Assembly: GCA_900618795.1 (NCBI GenBank)
Contig: UYJD01000001.1
Coordinates: 2,178,840 to 2,242,839, forward strand
Direction: 5' to 3'
From: Cyanodermella asteris
Taxonomy: Eukaryota; Ascomycota; Lecanoromycetes; Ostropales; Stictidaceae
DNA: 64,000 nt
The notes under the pieces are model-generated. The model saw only the letters and a list, made by a program, of their open reading frames with translations, was not told the DNA's origin and ran no database searches. The first letter of the stretch is position 1; every line of letters begins with the position of its first letter. This document shows positions 36,311-46,800 of the stretch, one piece after another. Both the position numbers and the translations under genes were made by a program.

Positions 36311-37197
36311 TTAAACTGGGTTTTTCTCGTCAACACTCCCAATAGCAGCCTTAGCAGAACGTGCCTTTGTCGTTACTGTGCGGACCCGATACTTCCGCTC
36401 CCTGCCGCCTGCCTCAGTCGACGTTGCCCCAGGATCCATCTCAGCATGCCGTCTCTTCTCCTGCTTTGCCAATCTCCTCTCGCGCCTCTCTTGTTTCTCC
36501 TTCAAGCCAACAATATCAGACCTGGATAGTGTCCATGGCTTTGAAAGCACATTCCGCTGAAAATCTGCCAGCTCCTCCCAAGCCTTCACCTCCGCTGCGG
36601 TGTCTGTCAAGACCTCTACCCTTTCCAGGAGTACTTGCCGCTGATCGCGGAACTCATCGATCCAGCCTTTGACTTTGACGACCCTTCCAAGCTCGACGTC
36701 GTCCAAACTGATATCTCTGTCTGTGACCGACCGGCCTGGCTTCCTGTGGAGATCCGCAAAGCGCAGTTTGATTTCTTCTCCCGGCCGGGTCGCCAGTTGC
36801 GCGTCTTCCGTGTCTTTCCAGCAAACAACATTGATCACGTCGCCACTGCCATCATCCAGTACGAAAGTCCACGGGGTCCGAGTTGTCTTGGCGACTTTGT
36901 CAGGCCCGACCAGGGTGGTTGTTTCAGTCGCATCGTCGAAGCTGGTCACGAGTCCCACAAGGCGAACATGGCGGATCGGATGGTTCTTGTGGAAGTATAG
37001 GCGCTGGCCTGGGAGACCGTTAGGTTGCGCACCCAACACGACGAGGCTGCGTGGAGAGCTTTACCTTCATAGCCAGGTTGTCGCTTCAGGCTGTGAACAT
37101 CGGCGGCGCTGAGCTTGACCCATGTATTGTACGTCGGACTTGCAGTCCAACAGTACGCCGGATAGAAGGTCAGGGCGGCCGAGGGAGCCTCGGGCAT
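36311..37197 (-). CDS. STN1: Telomere-capping CST complex subunit Stn1 (OB-fold)
   Basis: Exon 1 is 37197-37065 and exon 2 is 37008-36311, with a 56-nt intron in phase 1; 276 residues. Stn1 is the RPA2-like subunit of the Cdc13/CTC1-Stn1-Ten1 complex that binds single-stranded telomeric DNA and recruits DNA polymerase alpha-primase. Hallmarks are the N-terminal fungal Stn1 lead-in FYPAYCWTASPTY followed by WVKLSAADVH, then FHKNHPIRHVRLVGLV at the first OB-fold strands, and WTFVLDDGSGDVINVVCW in the middle of the fold. After about residue 190 the protein is a charged, coiled-coil-like stretch rich in Lys, Glu and Arg (KEKQERRERRLAKQEKRR) with no second winged-helix domain visible; short fungal Stn1 proteins of this kind are common. 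Nuclear. Confidence 0.87.
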
Positions 37198-37783
37198 GTC
37201 ATGTTGCTTGACGTGAGCTATACGCGCTGTGGAGTCGCGCCCGGCATTACTGTACAGCGTCGGTGGTTCGGGCTCTCAGTCAGCAGGCGCGCAACCTTGT
37301 GCGGCGGCTTGCCGTCGGTCGCGCTCGCACCTTTTTCTTCGGCTTTTGTTATGTGAACAGCACTAATCGACCCTGAAACGCGTTTCATTATCAAACCTCT
37401 GGCTCGACGGGAGCTCGTTATTGCGACATTCAGCCTCATTTCTCCACACTCCGAGAGTCCGCCATCAGGTCGGTCGTCGAACCAGCCGAATCTCTAATGC
37501 TTAATTTGTGGTCTTGTGGCAATGTCGGAAGAAAGCCGCATATTTGCTAAGCTTATAGCGAAGTGTGCTAAATGATTGCCGAACAGGCTTGACAGGTCGA
37601 AGTATTTTCTCTTTTCCCGTAGCTGTACAAAGAAATTGGTCATTTGCGTAGGTTTCACAGAGCCTGTATATCCTTCACCACCAGGCCGCTCTTTCATGTC
37701 TTCAATTTGACCATACTCGCATCCCCTGCGACAGAACTTCATTGCCTTGACCATACTCCTTCTTCAAATATCTATTTTACGCA
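37198..37783. promoter_or_regulatory. Divergent promoter region, STN1 / AIF-like gene
   Basis: This 586-bp spacer separates two divergent genes. AT-rich near 37490-37640. No gene or named motif is supported. Confidence 0.35.
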
Positions 37784-39073
37784 ATGTCTTCTTCCACCCA
37801 TGAGATCGTCCTCTTGGGCGCCAATATCAGCGGCAACCTAATGGCACACTACTTACTAAGGCACACCATTCCCCAGTTGAAAGCCGTTGACAGGTCACGA
37901 GACTTCCATCTCACTATCGTTAGCCCGAACACGGACTATTATTGGAAAATCGCGGCCCCACGCGTGCTCATCGATGAGAAGCAGATTCCGACGTCAGACG
38001 TCTTCAAACCGCTTTCCGACATATTTAAGCAATACCCAGCGGACTCGTGGCGGCACGTTCTAGGCAAGGCAACCTCTGTTGACCCTTCATAAAAAACCGT
38101 CGCCGTCTCCCTGGCGGACGACTCGCAAAGGACTGTCTCATACAACAGCTTGATCGTCGCGACGGGAGCTCACTACGAGGCGCCTCTATGGACAACCGAG
38201 CATGGATCCCCTCTCCAAAAGGAGACATTTGCGCGCATCCACCAGCAAATCCCCAAAGCGAAGACCATCCTGATTGCTGGAGGCGGTCCCGTCGGCGTCG
38301 AAACCGCCGGTGAGATCGCGATCAACTATCCCAAAGCATCGGTAACTCTCTATTCTGGCACGTCCCGCCTGCTGGAACGCAACGTGAAGCCGAGCATCAG
38401 TGCCGTTGCAGAACGCCAGCTCAAAGCCGCAGGCGTGACTGTCGTGCACAAGGTCCGCGTCGTCGACTCGCCGACCGGCGCAGGCGAGGCAGCTACCGTG
38501 CACTTCGACGACGGCAGCGAGCGGACGGTAGACATGTACATTAATGCTGTCGCCTCCCGCAAGAACACAGGCTTTCTACCCTCAGCATGGCTGGATGAGA
38601 AGACAGGAGCAGTCAAAGCAGACAAGGACACGCTTCGCGCGACCGGTCCAGGAGCCGAGGGGGTCTACGTCCTCGGCGATGTAAATATCCACAGCAACGG
38701 ACAGTCGGTCTGGGCGTCGGACGGTGTCAGACCCGCAGCCTCTGTTCTTGCCCTTGATGTTTTGAAAACCATGGACCCGAAGGAGAAAGTTGCCGCTATC
38801 GAGGCAGCTCGGCCGGCCGAAAAGCAAGGCCTTCTCGCGTGGCTGCTCGGCTTGTTTGATGCTGGAGGAGCCAAGCCCAGCGGTGTCGGGACCAAGCAAC
38901 AGGTGTTCAAGACCATGGAAGGTTTCATTATCATCCCCGTTGGAAAGACCGGCACTGGTGAGATGGGAGGATGGAAAGCACCGGGGTTCTTGGGGCAAAT
39001 GATCAAGGGAAAGAACTACTTGCTCAACTTCTTGGGTCCACAACTCTCTGGAGAGAGCATGGCAAAAGAGTAA
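37784..39073 (+). pseudogene. AIF-like FAD/NAD(P)H oxidoreductase with an in-frame stop
   Basis: The reading frame runs from the ATG at 37784 to the stop at 39073 (428 sense codons) but is broken by a TAA at 38090-38092, codon 103. Both sides are in the same frame and together form one complete protein of the AIF/AMID class of pyridine nucleotide-disulfide oxidoreductases. Before the stop: an N-terminal nucleotide-binding strand (VLLGANISGN, a degenerate GxGxxG) and the DYYWKIAAPR block. After it: VATGAH, the NAD(P)H-binding IAGGGPVGVETAGE, then YVLGDVNIHSNGQ near the second FAD contact. No intron with proper phase removes the stop: the nearest GT...AG pair (about 53 nt) shifts the frame. Possibilities are a nonsense mutation, an assembly error next to an A6 run, or read-through. 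A downstream ATG-started product would lack the FAD-binding N-terminus. Confidence 0.75.
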
Positions 39074-39806
39074 GGCTAGAGCATGGGGTTGTGAGATAGA
39101 AGCTGAGCGAGCGTTGATGATCCGGATTCCGAATACCCTGGCGTTGGATAAGGCAGACTCGGGCACGTACTTGTACAAGTGTGGTATTTGCAAAGATCTA
39201 AGAATGGAAGATACCCTCTCATAATATTAAACATTTGCTTTGTCGACACCATCTCGGGCATGATGTCGAATGCTTGCCGCAACGGGATAAGAGCTTCAGT
39301 GCAGGCGTTGGAGCCACTTTCTCCATAAAAGGAGGGCGAAATGTCTGCAAAACTGCTGTTCTCCTATTTCCCACTTTACCACAAGCATCAGGCTCTCTGT
39401 TTGCATCGGCTATTGTGGAAAGCAAGCGATATGACGTCCCACGCATTTTGCGAATTATACGCGTTAGTGATGATGTTTGCACAGGTAGATGGCTCGACCT
39501 ATCAGCAATGTCAATACCCCGAAGACTCCCCATGACATGCTCCGGTCGATTATATGTCCTTGCGAGCTCTGCATGAAATCGGTCCTTCGTAATCCGCCTA
39601 CTTGTTCACGTTGCAAGTCAAATTTCGTGATCAAATTCATCCTTCATGGTAGTAAACGTTTTCATTGCAGTAATTTGAATCTGCACATCAAGCCTATGCT
39701 GGCCCATCCATGACGCCCATAAGAACCATGCCATACATTGCACACGTGAGAGATGGCCATCGCTTCTGCCAGCTTCCAATACACCTCTCCAACATTCCGC
39801 ACGCCT
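39074..39806. other. 3' regions of two convergent genes
   Basis: About 730 bp between the AIF-like stop and the end of RPS5. AT-rich patches (TAATATTAAACA near 39222) are consistent with transcript ends. No gene seen. Confidence 0.4.
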
Positions 39807-40716
39807 TTATCGGTTGGACTTGGCAACACGCTCCAACTCATCCTTCTTCTTGATGGCGTAGCTGTTTGAGCTACCCTTGGCAGCGTTGATCAACTCTTCG
39901 GCCAAGCACTCGGCGATGCTCTTGACGTTGCGGAAAGACGCCTCACGAGCGCCAACGGTGAGGAGGGTGATAGCCTGGTTGACACGGCGGAGAGGGGACA
40001 CATCGACGGCCTGGCGACGGACGGTACCTGCGGAACCGATACGGGTTGAGTCTTCGCGGGGACCGCAGTTGACAATGGCATCAACAGCGACCTGAATGGG
40101 GTTCTGGTCGGTAAGAATGTGGATCTGGAAATCATCTGTCAGCTCTGCCTGAAATCCCAATCTTGCTTCTCCTGCTGCCGACCAAAGCTTGGCTTTTGTA
40201 GTCTGATATTGACAGCTGCGCATAGTCTGGGGGAAGACGTACGATCTCGAAAGCGTGGGCAACGATACGGACAGCCATGAGCTTCTTTCCGTTGTTGCGT
40301 CCCTTCATCATGAGCGAGTTGGTCAGGCGCTCAATGATGGGGCACTGGGCCTTCCTGAATCGCTTGACGGCATATCGGCCAGCGGAGTGCGAGATGTAGA
40401 CGGGGGATCGGATTTGAATGTAGTCACTGCGGTTCGAAAGACGTTAGCCATAGGTTGCGCAGTTGCTAGGTGATGTTCCAAGCTGCCCGTTGCCTTTCCA
40501 CATAGTCCTCCTCTTCTCGATAGCCCCATTCATGCTAATTTCCCTTCAAACAGTCGTGTCGGGTTTCACGTACGTCAATGAGATGTCCTTGACCTCGACA
40601 TCCTCGTAAGTCCACTTGTTGAAGAGCTTGATAGTGCCGATCTCCTGCGCGACGTCCTTGGGGAGGACTGGGTAGGCAGATCCTCCCTCAACCTCGACTT
40701 CGCCGTTGTCAGACAT
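39807..40716 (-). CDS. RPS5: 40S ribosomal protein uS7 (Rps5)
   Basis: Three exons (40716-40574, 40426-40243, 40124-39807) with introns of 147 and 118 nt give 214 residues, close to yeast Rps5 (225). It is an essential protein of the small-subunit head, contacting the E-site and mRNA exit channel. The N-terminus is short and acidic ([12 protein letters not shown]). Highly conserved blocks follow: the KDISLTDYIQIR segment across the first splice junction, [64 protein letters not shown] and the invariant C-terminus [14 protein letters not shown]. The introns are the longest of the housekeeping genes here, as is frequent in fungal ribosomal protein genes. Head-to-head with RPL3. Confidence 0.97.
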
Positions 40717-40990
40717 CTTCACTAGCCGCTATGCGTTCGATGGAGATGTCAGGGTGTATTTGTCGACGAGTTGTTGCTGGTGAGCGGCGCACTAGTTAGG
40801 GTTCACTTCTTTTCTGTATGGCAGTCGCTTGCCGCATAGGGCGTCGTCGGAGCGGCACGCTATGTGGGCGGCGCTAGGGTTTAAGCGCCAAGCCCAGGTC
40901 CTTCCGCACCACCCTCACTTTTCGGATCATCGCTACTTTCGAGATCGTGAGAGTGCAGCATCCTCTGGCGACTACTAACATACAGCAAAA
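40717..40990. promoter_or_regulatory. Bidirectional RPS5-RPL3 promoter with TAGGGTT motifs
   Basis: Only 274 bp separate the start codons of two highly expressed ribosomal protein genes. The spacer contains TTAGGGTT at 40796-40803 and CTAGGGTTT at 40874-40882. TTAGGG is the recognition core of the telomere-repeat factor Tbf1, a known activator of ribosomal protein genes in several ascomycetes. That these two copies act in this way is inferred. Confidence 0.6.
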
Positions 40991-42291
40991 ATGTCGCACC
41001 GGTACGTCGAGTCCTCAAGCATTGTTGCTACCATGTCCACTCTTGCCGGGCGCATTCTAACAGCTTATCGATAGTAAATTCGAGGCGCCCCGTCACGGTT
41101 CGCTCGCTTTCTTGCCCAGAAAGCGTGCCGCCCGCCACAGAGGCCGTGTCAAGAGCTTCCCCAAGGATGACCCGAAGAAGAAGCCCCATCTCACTGCCGC
41201 CATGGGATACAAGGCCGGTATGACCACCACCGTCCGCGACCTCGACCGTCCCGGCGCGAAGATGCACAAGAAGGAGATTGTCGAAGCCTGCACCGTTGTC
41301 GAGACTCCCCCCATGGTTGTCATTGGTCTTGTTGGATACATTGAGACTCCCCGTGGTCTGCGTTCGTTGACCACCGTCTGGGCCGAGCATCTCGACGAGC
41401 AGGTCAAGCGCCGCTTCTACAAGAACTGGTACAAGTCCAAGAGAAAGGCTTTCACCAAGTACGCCAAGAAGTACAGCGAGGAGAGCAAGCCAATCGCCCG
41501 CGAGCTTGAGCGCATCAAGAAGTACTGCAGCGTCGTCCGTGTCCTCGCCCACACTCAGATCCGTGAGACACCGCTCAAGCAGAAGAAGGCCCACCTCATG
41601 GAGATCCAGGTCAACGGTGGCAGCGTTGCGGACAAGGTCGAGTTCGGCCACGGTCTCTTCGAGAAGAAGGTTGAAATCGACAGCGTTTTCGAGCAGGACG
41701 AGATGATTGACGCCATTGCCGTCACCAAGGGTCACGGTTTCGAGGGTGTTACTGCTCGTTGGGGTACCAAGAAGCTTCCGCGCAAGACACACAAGGGTCT
41801 CCGCAAGGTTGCTTGTATCGGTGCTTGGCATCCTGCCCACGTCCAGTGGACTGTCGCTCGTGCCGGTCAGGACGGTTACCACCACCGTACCTCTGTCAAC
41901 CACAAGATCTACCGTATTGGCAAGGGTTCAGACGAGGGCAACGCCTCGACCGAGTTCGACGTTGGCAAGAAGAGAATCACACCGTATGTTGTCACAACCT
42001 TCATGAACTCTGCGCAAGTGCTAACAATCATTCAGGATGGGTGGCTTTGTTCGCTACGGAGATGTCAAGAACGACTATGTGCTCCTCAAGGGCTCCATTC
42101 CCGGTGTCAAGAAGCGAATCATCACCCTGCGAAAGTCCATGTTCGTTCACACCACCCGTCGTGCTTTGGAGAAGGTCGACCTCAAATGGATCGACACCGC
42201 CTCCAAGTTCGGTCACGGTGTCTACCAGACCCCCGCCGAGAAGAAGCAGGTACAGGGTACCCTCAAGAGGGATCTTGTCCAGTCATCGTGA
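40991..42291 (+). CDS. RPL3: 60S ribosomal protein uL3 (Rpl3)
   Basis: Three exons (40991-41001, 41075-41983, 42036-42291) give 391 residues, the standard length. The first exon encodes only three and two-thirds codons (MSH plus part of Arg), a common layout in fungal RPL3. Conserved parts include [21 protein letters not shown] at the N-terminus, [22 protein letters not shown], and the [24 protein letters not shown] loop that reaches the peptidyl transferase centre; the histidine methylated in yeast and the tryptophan linked to trichothecene resistance lie in it. [13 protein letters not shown] spans the second splice junction. Intron 1 is 73 nt, intron 2 is 52 nt. The antisense strand is open for 290 codons across exon 2, as often seen in codon-biased genes, and is not a gene. 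Confidence 0.97.
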
Positions 42292-43822
42292 GCGGGTGTG
42301 CGCCATGGTGTATTTTGATGACGGAGACTTGTTTAGTGACCACACGAAAAGGATTATGCATGGGCGTCCGGGGCAGTCTAGCACGCACGTGAATGAATAC
42401 CACATTTCTGATTCATATCTTCTCGTCTTACCGACTTGACTTGTCGGGTTTCTTGATATTAGTGTAAGCAATTGCCCACGCCAAAAACTTCCAAGTGTAT
42501 CTCGCACATTAGACCAGCCCCAAGTCTGTGAATAGCCACGACAGTATCTATCAAGGTAGACATGCAGTAATGGTGGAAGTAGGAGCTGCAGGACGCACCT
42601 AACTACTTTTCTTTACCCGCTTTGACTTGGACTAGTAGTGGTGGATGTAAAGATCGTCGGTGCTACGTAGAGGGCCCTCTTCGCTCTCTGCCAAGACAGC
42701 GTCATATCGCTTCCTGTTAATTTCCCCTTTCGGGTTAGCGGCCCTGCCGCCCTCTGCCCTTCAAGGGCCCTCCCGGTATAAATCGAGGGCTTTGTNNNNN
42801 NNNNNNNNNNNNNNNNNNNNNNNNNNNNNNNNNNNNNNNNNNNNNNNNNNNNNNNNNNNNNNNNNNNNNNNNNNNNNNNNNNNNNNNNNNNNNNNNNNNN
42901 NNNNNNNNNNNNNNNNNNNNNNNNNNNNNNNNNNNNNNNNNNNNNNNNNNNNNNNNNNNNNNNNNNNNNNNNNNNNNNNNNNNNNNNNNNNNNNNNNNNN
43001 NNNNNNNNNNNNNNNNNNNNNNNNNNNNNNNNNNNNNNNNNNNNNNNNNNNNNNNNNNNNNNNNNNNNNNNNNNNNNNNNNNNNNNNNNNNNNNNNNNNN
43101 NNNNNNNNNNNNNNNNNNNNNNNNNNNNNNNNNNNNNNNNNNNNNNNNNNNNNNNNNNNNNNNNNNNNNNNNNNNNNNNNNNNNNNNNNNNNNNNNNNNN
43201 NNNNNNNNNNNNNNNNNNNNNNNNNNNNNNNNNNNNNNNNNNNNNNNNNNNNNNNNNNNNNNNNNNNNNNNNNNNNNNNNNNNNNNNNNNNNNNNNNNNN
43301 NNNNNGCGGCGTCTTCGACTCGTATCTTAAGGTCTATGGGGTGTAAGGCTTACGGGTGGTCGATGCAAGCATTTTCCCCTTGATTCCGCGTGGCAACATT
43401 CAGAGTAGTGTTTACGCAGTGGCGGAAAAGGCAGCAGACATGATCAAAGCGGAGCTTGGTCCTCTTGCATAGAAGCGACATGCGCATGGCATGGCAACGC
43501 CCACGCTGTTCATGATATACAGACTGAATGTGATTCAAGAGTGCACTTGACCTTCAACAGGTCTTTTGGGCGGCATTGAATGTACCCTAAAGCAGTAGTA
43601 CCATCCATACTGACGATCTGCTCACACATAGATGACAAGTCTGCGGTCCTAGCTCCCCGTGCTAGGTGTAATATCTCTCAGCTCAAGTGCCTGTGTGTTA
43701 CGAGGGGTTGAGTGTCACTAGTTGATATCAACGGCAGGTGCTCGGTGCTCACGGGTCTGACAATGACGAACTAATCCAATAACGAAGCCTCTACATAATC
43801 ATTCAATCCAAATTGTTGCATG
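42292..43822. other. Intergenic region containing the second assembly gap
   Basis: Sequence between RPL3 and the PKS stop. The part just before the gap has two GGGCCCTC copies (near 42671 and 42767) and is open in one frame up to and beyond the N run, ending at 43346; this may be the edge of a repeat or transposon collapsed in assembly, or chance. After the gap no gene is supported. Confidence 0.35.
42796..43305. other. Assembly gap (510 N)
   Basis: Run of undetermined bases, about 0.5 kb downstream of the PKS stop codon. It hides the left border of the metabolite cluster. Confidence 0.99.
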
Positions 43823-46800
43823 TTAAGCAGCATCCGCCTCCTTCACACCCAGATTCTCACACACAATCTTGGCAAATTTGGTGATCGTCATGGTCGACGA
43901 CAAGAGCTGCTGGAAAGGGATGTCGAGGGTGTAGTTCTTGAAGATCCAGTTGCGCAGCTCGGAGCCGATCATGCTGTCCAGGCCGTAGTCTGCAATGGCC
44001 GTGGCGTCGGGCTGGATGATGCTGGGGTCGAGGAGCAGCAGCCGCGCCAGCTTCTCGCCAAAGTGCTCGACCACCAGCTCCACGGCCTCGCCGAACGAGG
44101 CCGCAGCCAGGATGGAGCCCTTGTTGGAATCGCCCCCACCGGATGCGCCGGCGCCGGCGTACTTGCGGATGGAGTGCAGGAGCTTCTCGAAGCGGGCGTC
44201 CTCGAGCCAAAACCCGTCCACCGTCTCCGAGGAGTTGACCGACTTTGCGAGGAGCGCGGGGTCCATGCCGATGATGAGCTGGTCGGTGACTGGAGCGGCT
44301 TTCCTTGAGAAGATTGCTGCCTCAAAGGACTGCAGGAGGTGTGTTTCGTCGATACCGTAGATGCCCTTGCGTTTGAGCGCGTCCTCGAGCTCGGGGTTCT
44401 CGGCCACCACGCCGACACCCAACACCATTGGAAGGACGATGGACGTGGCGGGAAGGCCACGTGCGTGTCTCCATCGTGCAAAGTTGTCCATGAAGGCATT
44501 GGCGGCGGCATAGTTGGTCTGACCCGGCGTTCCGAGCGTTCCTGATGTGGACGAGGTGACCAGGAAGAAATCGAGAGGCGCATTTTCGAGGGCCTGGTGG
44601 AGGTTGAAAGCGCCGCGGACCTTGGGACCAATCGACGTGTGCCAGTTTGCATGGGTCATGGAATGGAACATGCCATCTCGTAGGACCATGGCGGCGTGGA
44701 TGACACCGGACACGGGATGAGCAGCAGGAATCGATGTCACGGCCTTGTCGACGTCGGCGGCATTCGATACATCACCGCGGAAAATGTCAACATGCGCGCC
44801 AGCGGCTTTGAGGTCCTCGACCAGCCTGGCGGCAGAGGGTGCATCGGCGCCAGATCGCGAAAGGAATGCGAAACGACGGGCGCCCTTGCTCAACATCCAA
44901 GATGTCAAGCTGCGACCCAGGCCGCCGAGACAGCCGACCAAGAAGTAAGTTCCATCGGGTTTGAGCTGGATCTCTGGTCGAGGAGGGAGGACGGAGAGAC
45001 TCTGCTTTCCACTGTACGAGAGCACAGTCTTGCCAGTAGAAAAGCTCTCCTCGAACTTGGCGACTGCCGTGTCGAGGTCTTCGAGCTGGATGACGTTCTT
45101 GGGTGGCATGACGGAGATCTTGCCTGCCTCGTACATTTTGACGAGATCGCTGAGGATAGTGCTCAGGACCGGGGATGACGACTGCAGCATCTCAACAAAG
45201 TCGAAGGAGAGGTACTGCGCACCGGCATGAAGCGGCACAATGTCAATAGCTGATCTGTAGAGGACATCTTTGCGTCCAAAGTCGACAAAGCGGCCCTGTC
45301 GCGCAATGTAGCGCCAACACTCGCGAGCCAACAGCTTTGGCACAGCGCTGCAACTGAAGACGACGTCAGGTCCCTTGTTATTAGTGCGTTCGAGGATGCG
45401 ACGGCGTAGCAGATCAGGTGCTGGGGAGATGATTTGCTCGTCTGCCAAAGCAAAGTCGCCAATAAGGCCTCCTGCATCCTCGTCCTTCTCTAGCACCACG
45501 GTTACTTGCGCACCGATTGCTTTGCAGATAGTGATGGCTGCAAGGCCAGCAGATCCGGTGGCGCTGAGGATAAAGACAGACTCTCCCGGCTGGACTCTTG
45601 CCAGGTGCGACAGTCCATAAAGCGCTCGACCATAGGCCACAGGAAGGCTAGCGAGCCGCAGAAGGTCTTCACGCTTGGCTTTCACCCTCTGCACTCTGTT
45701 GATAGGCACAGATTGGTAACGGCCCATGTTAGCAGCGTTGAACGCGATGACACAGTCCCCAGCGGCAATGGACGAGACCGCTTTGCCGACGCGGCTGACG
45801 ATACCAGTGATCTCTGTAGAGAAGGTGGTGGGATAGTCTGTGCCGTTGATAACATGAATGCTCTCGCGATTGAGACCAGCGTACAACACCATTATCTCAA
45901 CATGGCCTGGCGACAACGGCTCTCGAGATTGTCTGTCCAGGGTCCAAACAACCTTGTTGTCTCGAATTGTACCCTCAATGGGAGCAGTCTCCTCGATTTC
46001 TTGTAGAGTAGCGTCGTCCGCAGAAGGACCGTAGACACCGTTGAGGGGGGCGTTCGGCACCAGACGACTTATGTGGACCCTGCCATTGGATATGGCATAT
46101 TCCGTTTCGACGACGCTGGTACTAGCAGTTTGCTTGGCGATGCATTTACTGACCAAATCAATGGCATCCGTATCGCTAGTGGTCTCCAGATCCAAATCGA
46201 TGGTGACGAGATTAAGTTGGGCATTTTCCGAAAGCAGTGACCGAGCGAGACCAGAAGCCATGGCATGTTCTGGAGCCTTGCCTTTCATGATCGCGCCGGC
46301 GGATACCCATGTGACTTTGGAGCAAGTCTGCAAGATGCGCTGTAGACCCTCGAGCTCCTTTTCGGCAAGACTGGGCAACATGGGGCCTTCGAGATCTGCT
46401 GCCACGATGACATGATCGTCACCTGTCACTTCACACACAGAAAGCTGTTGGGTCTTGACTTGCGCGTGAGCAGGTAGTGTCGAGGAGAGTTGCTTCGTCA
46501 GGGTAGTCGGTTTGTTCCTATAGACAACAACGAAGCTCTTCGGCTTCGGCTCTGCAGGGACTTCCTCGGCCGTTTCGACCACATCCGCAAGCACAACAGG
46601 AGTCTGCTTGACGGTCACTGCCTGGCCCGACGAGAAACCTGCCACTGCCAAATCCTGCGAGGCTTGGTTTGCGCCATTGATCAGAATGAGGCGGCCTTCG
46701 GGTTTGAGCAGACGTCGAAGGCTGCTGATCTCGTAGGACAAGGCGCGATCCTCGGCGATGACCAGGTCAAAAGCTGCATTCACCGCCTCGTTCTCTCCTG

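Noticed and set aside
41028-41903. Antisense frame of 291 codons opposite RPL3
   Set aside because: It lies fully inside the conserved coding exon of uL3, and its Leu/Val/Gly/Thr-rich translation mirrors the codon bias of that gene.
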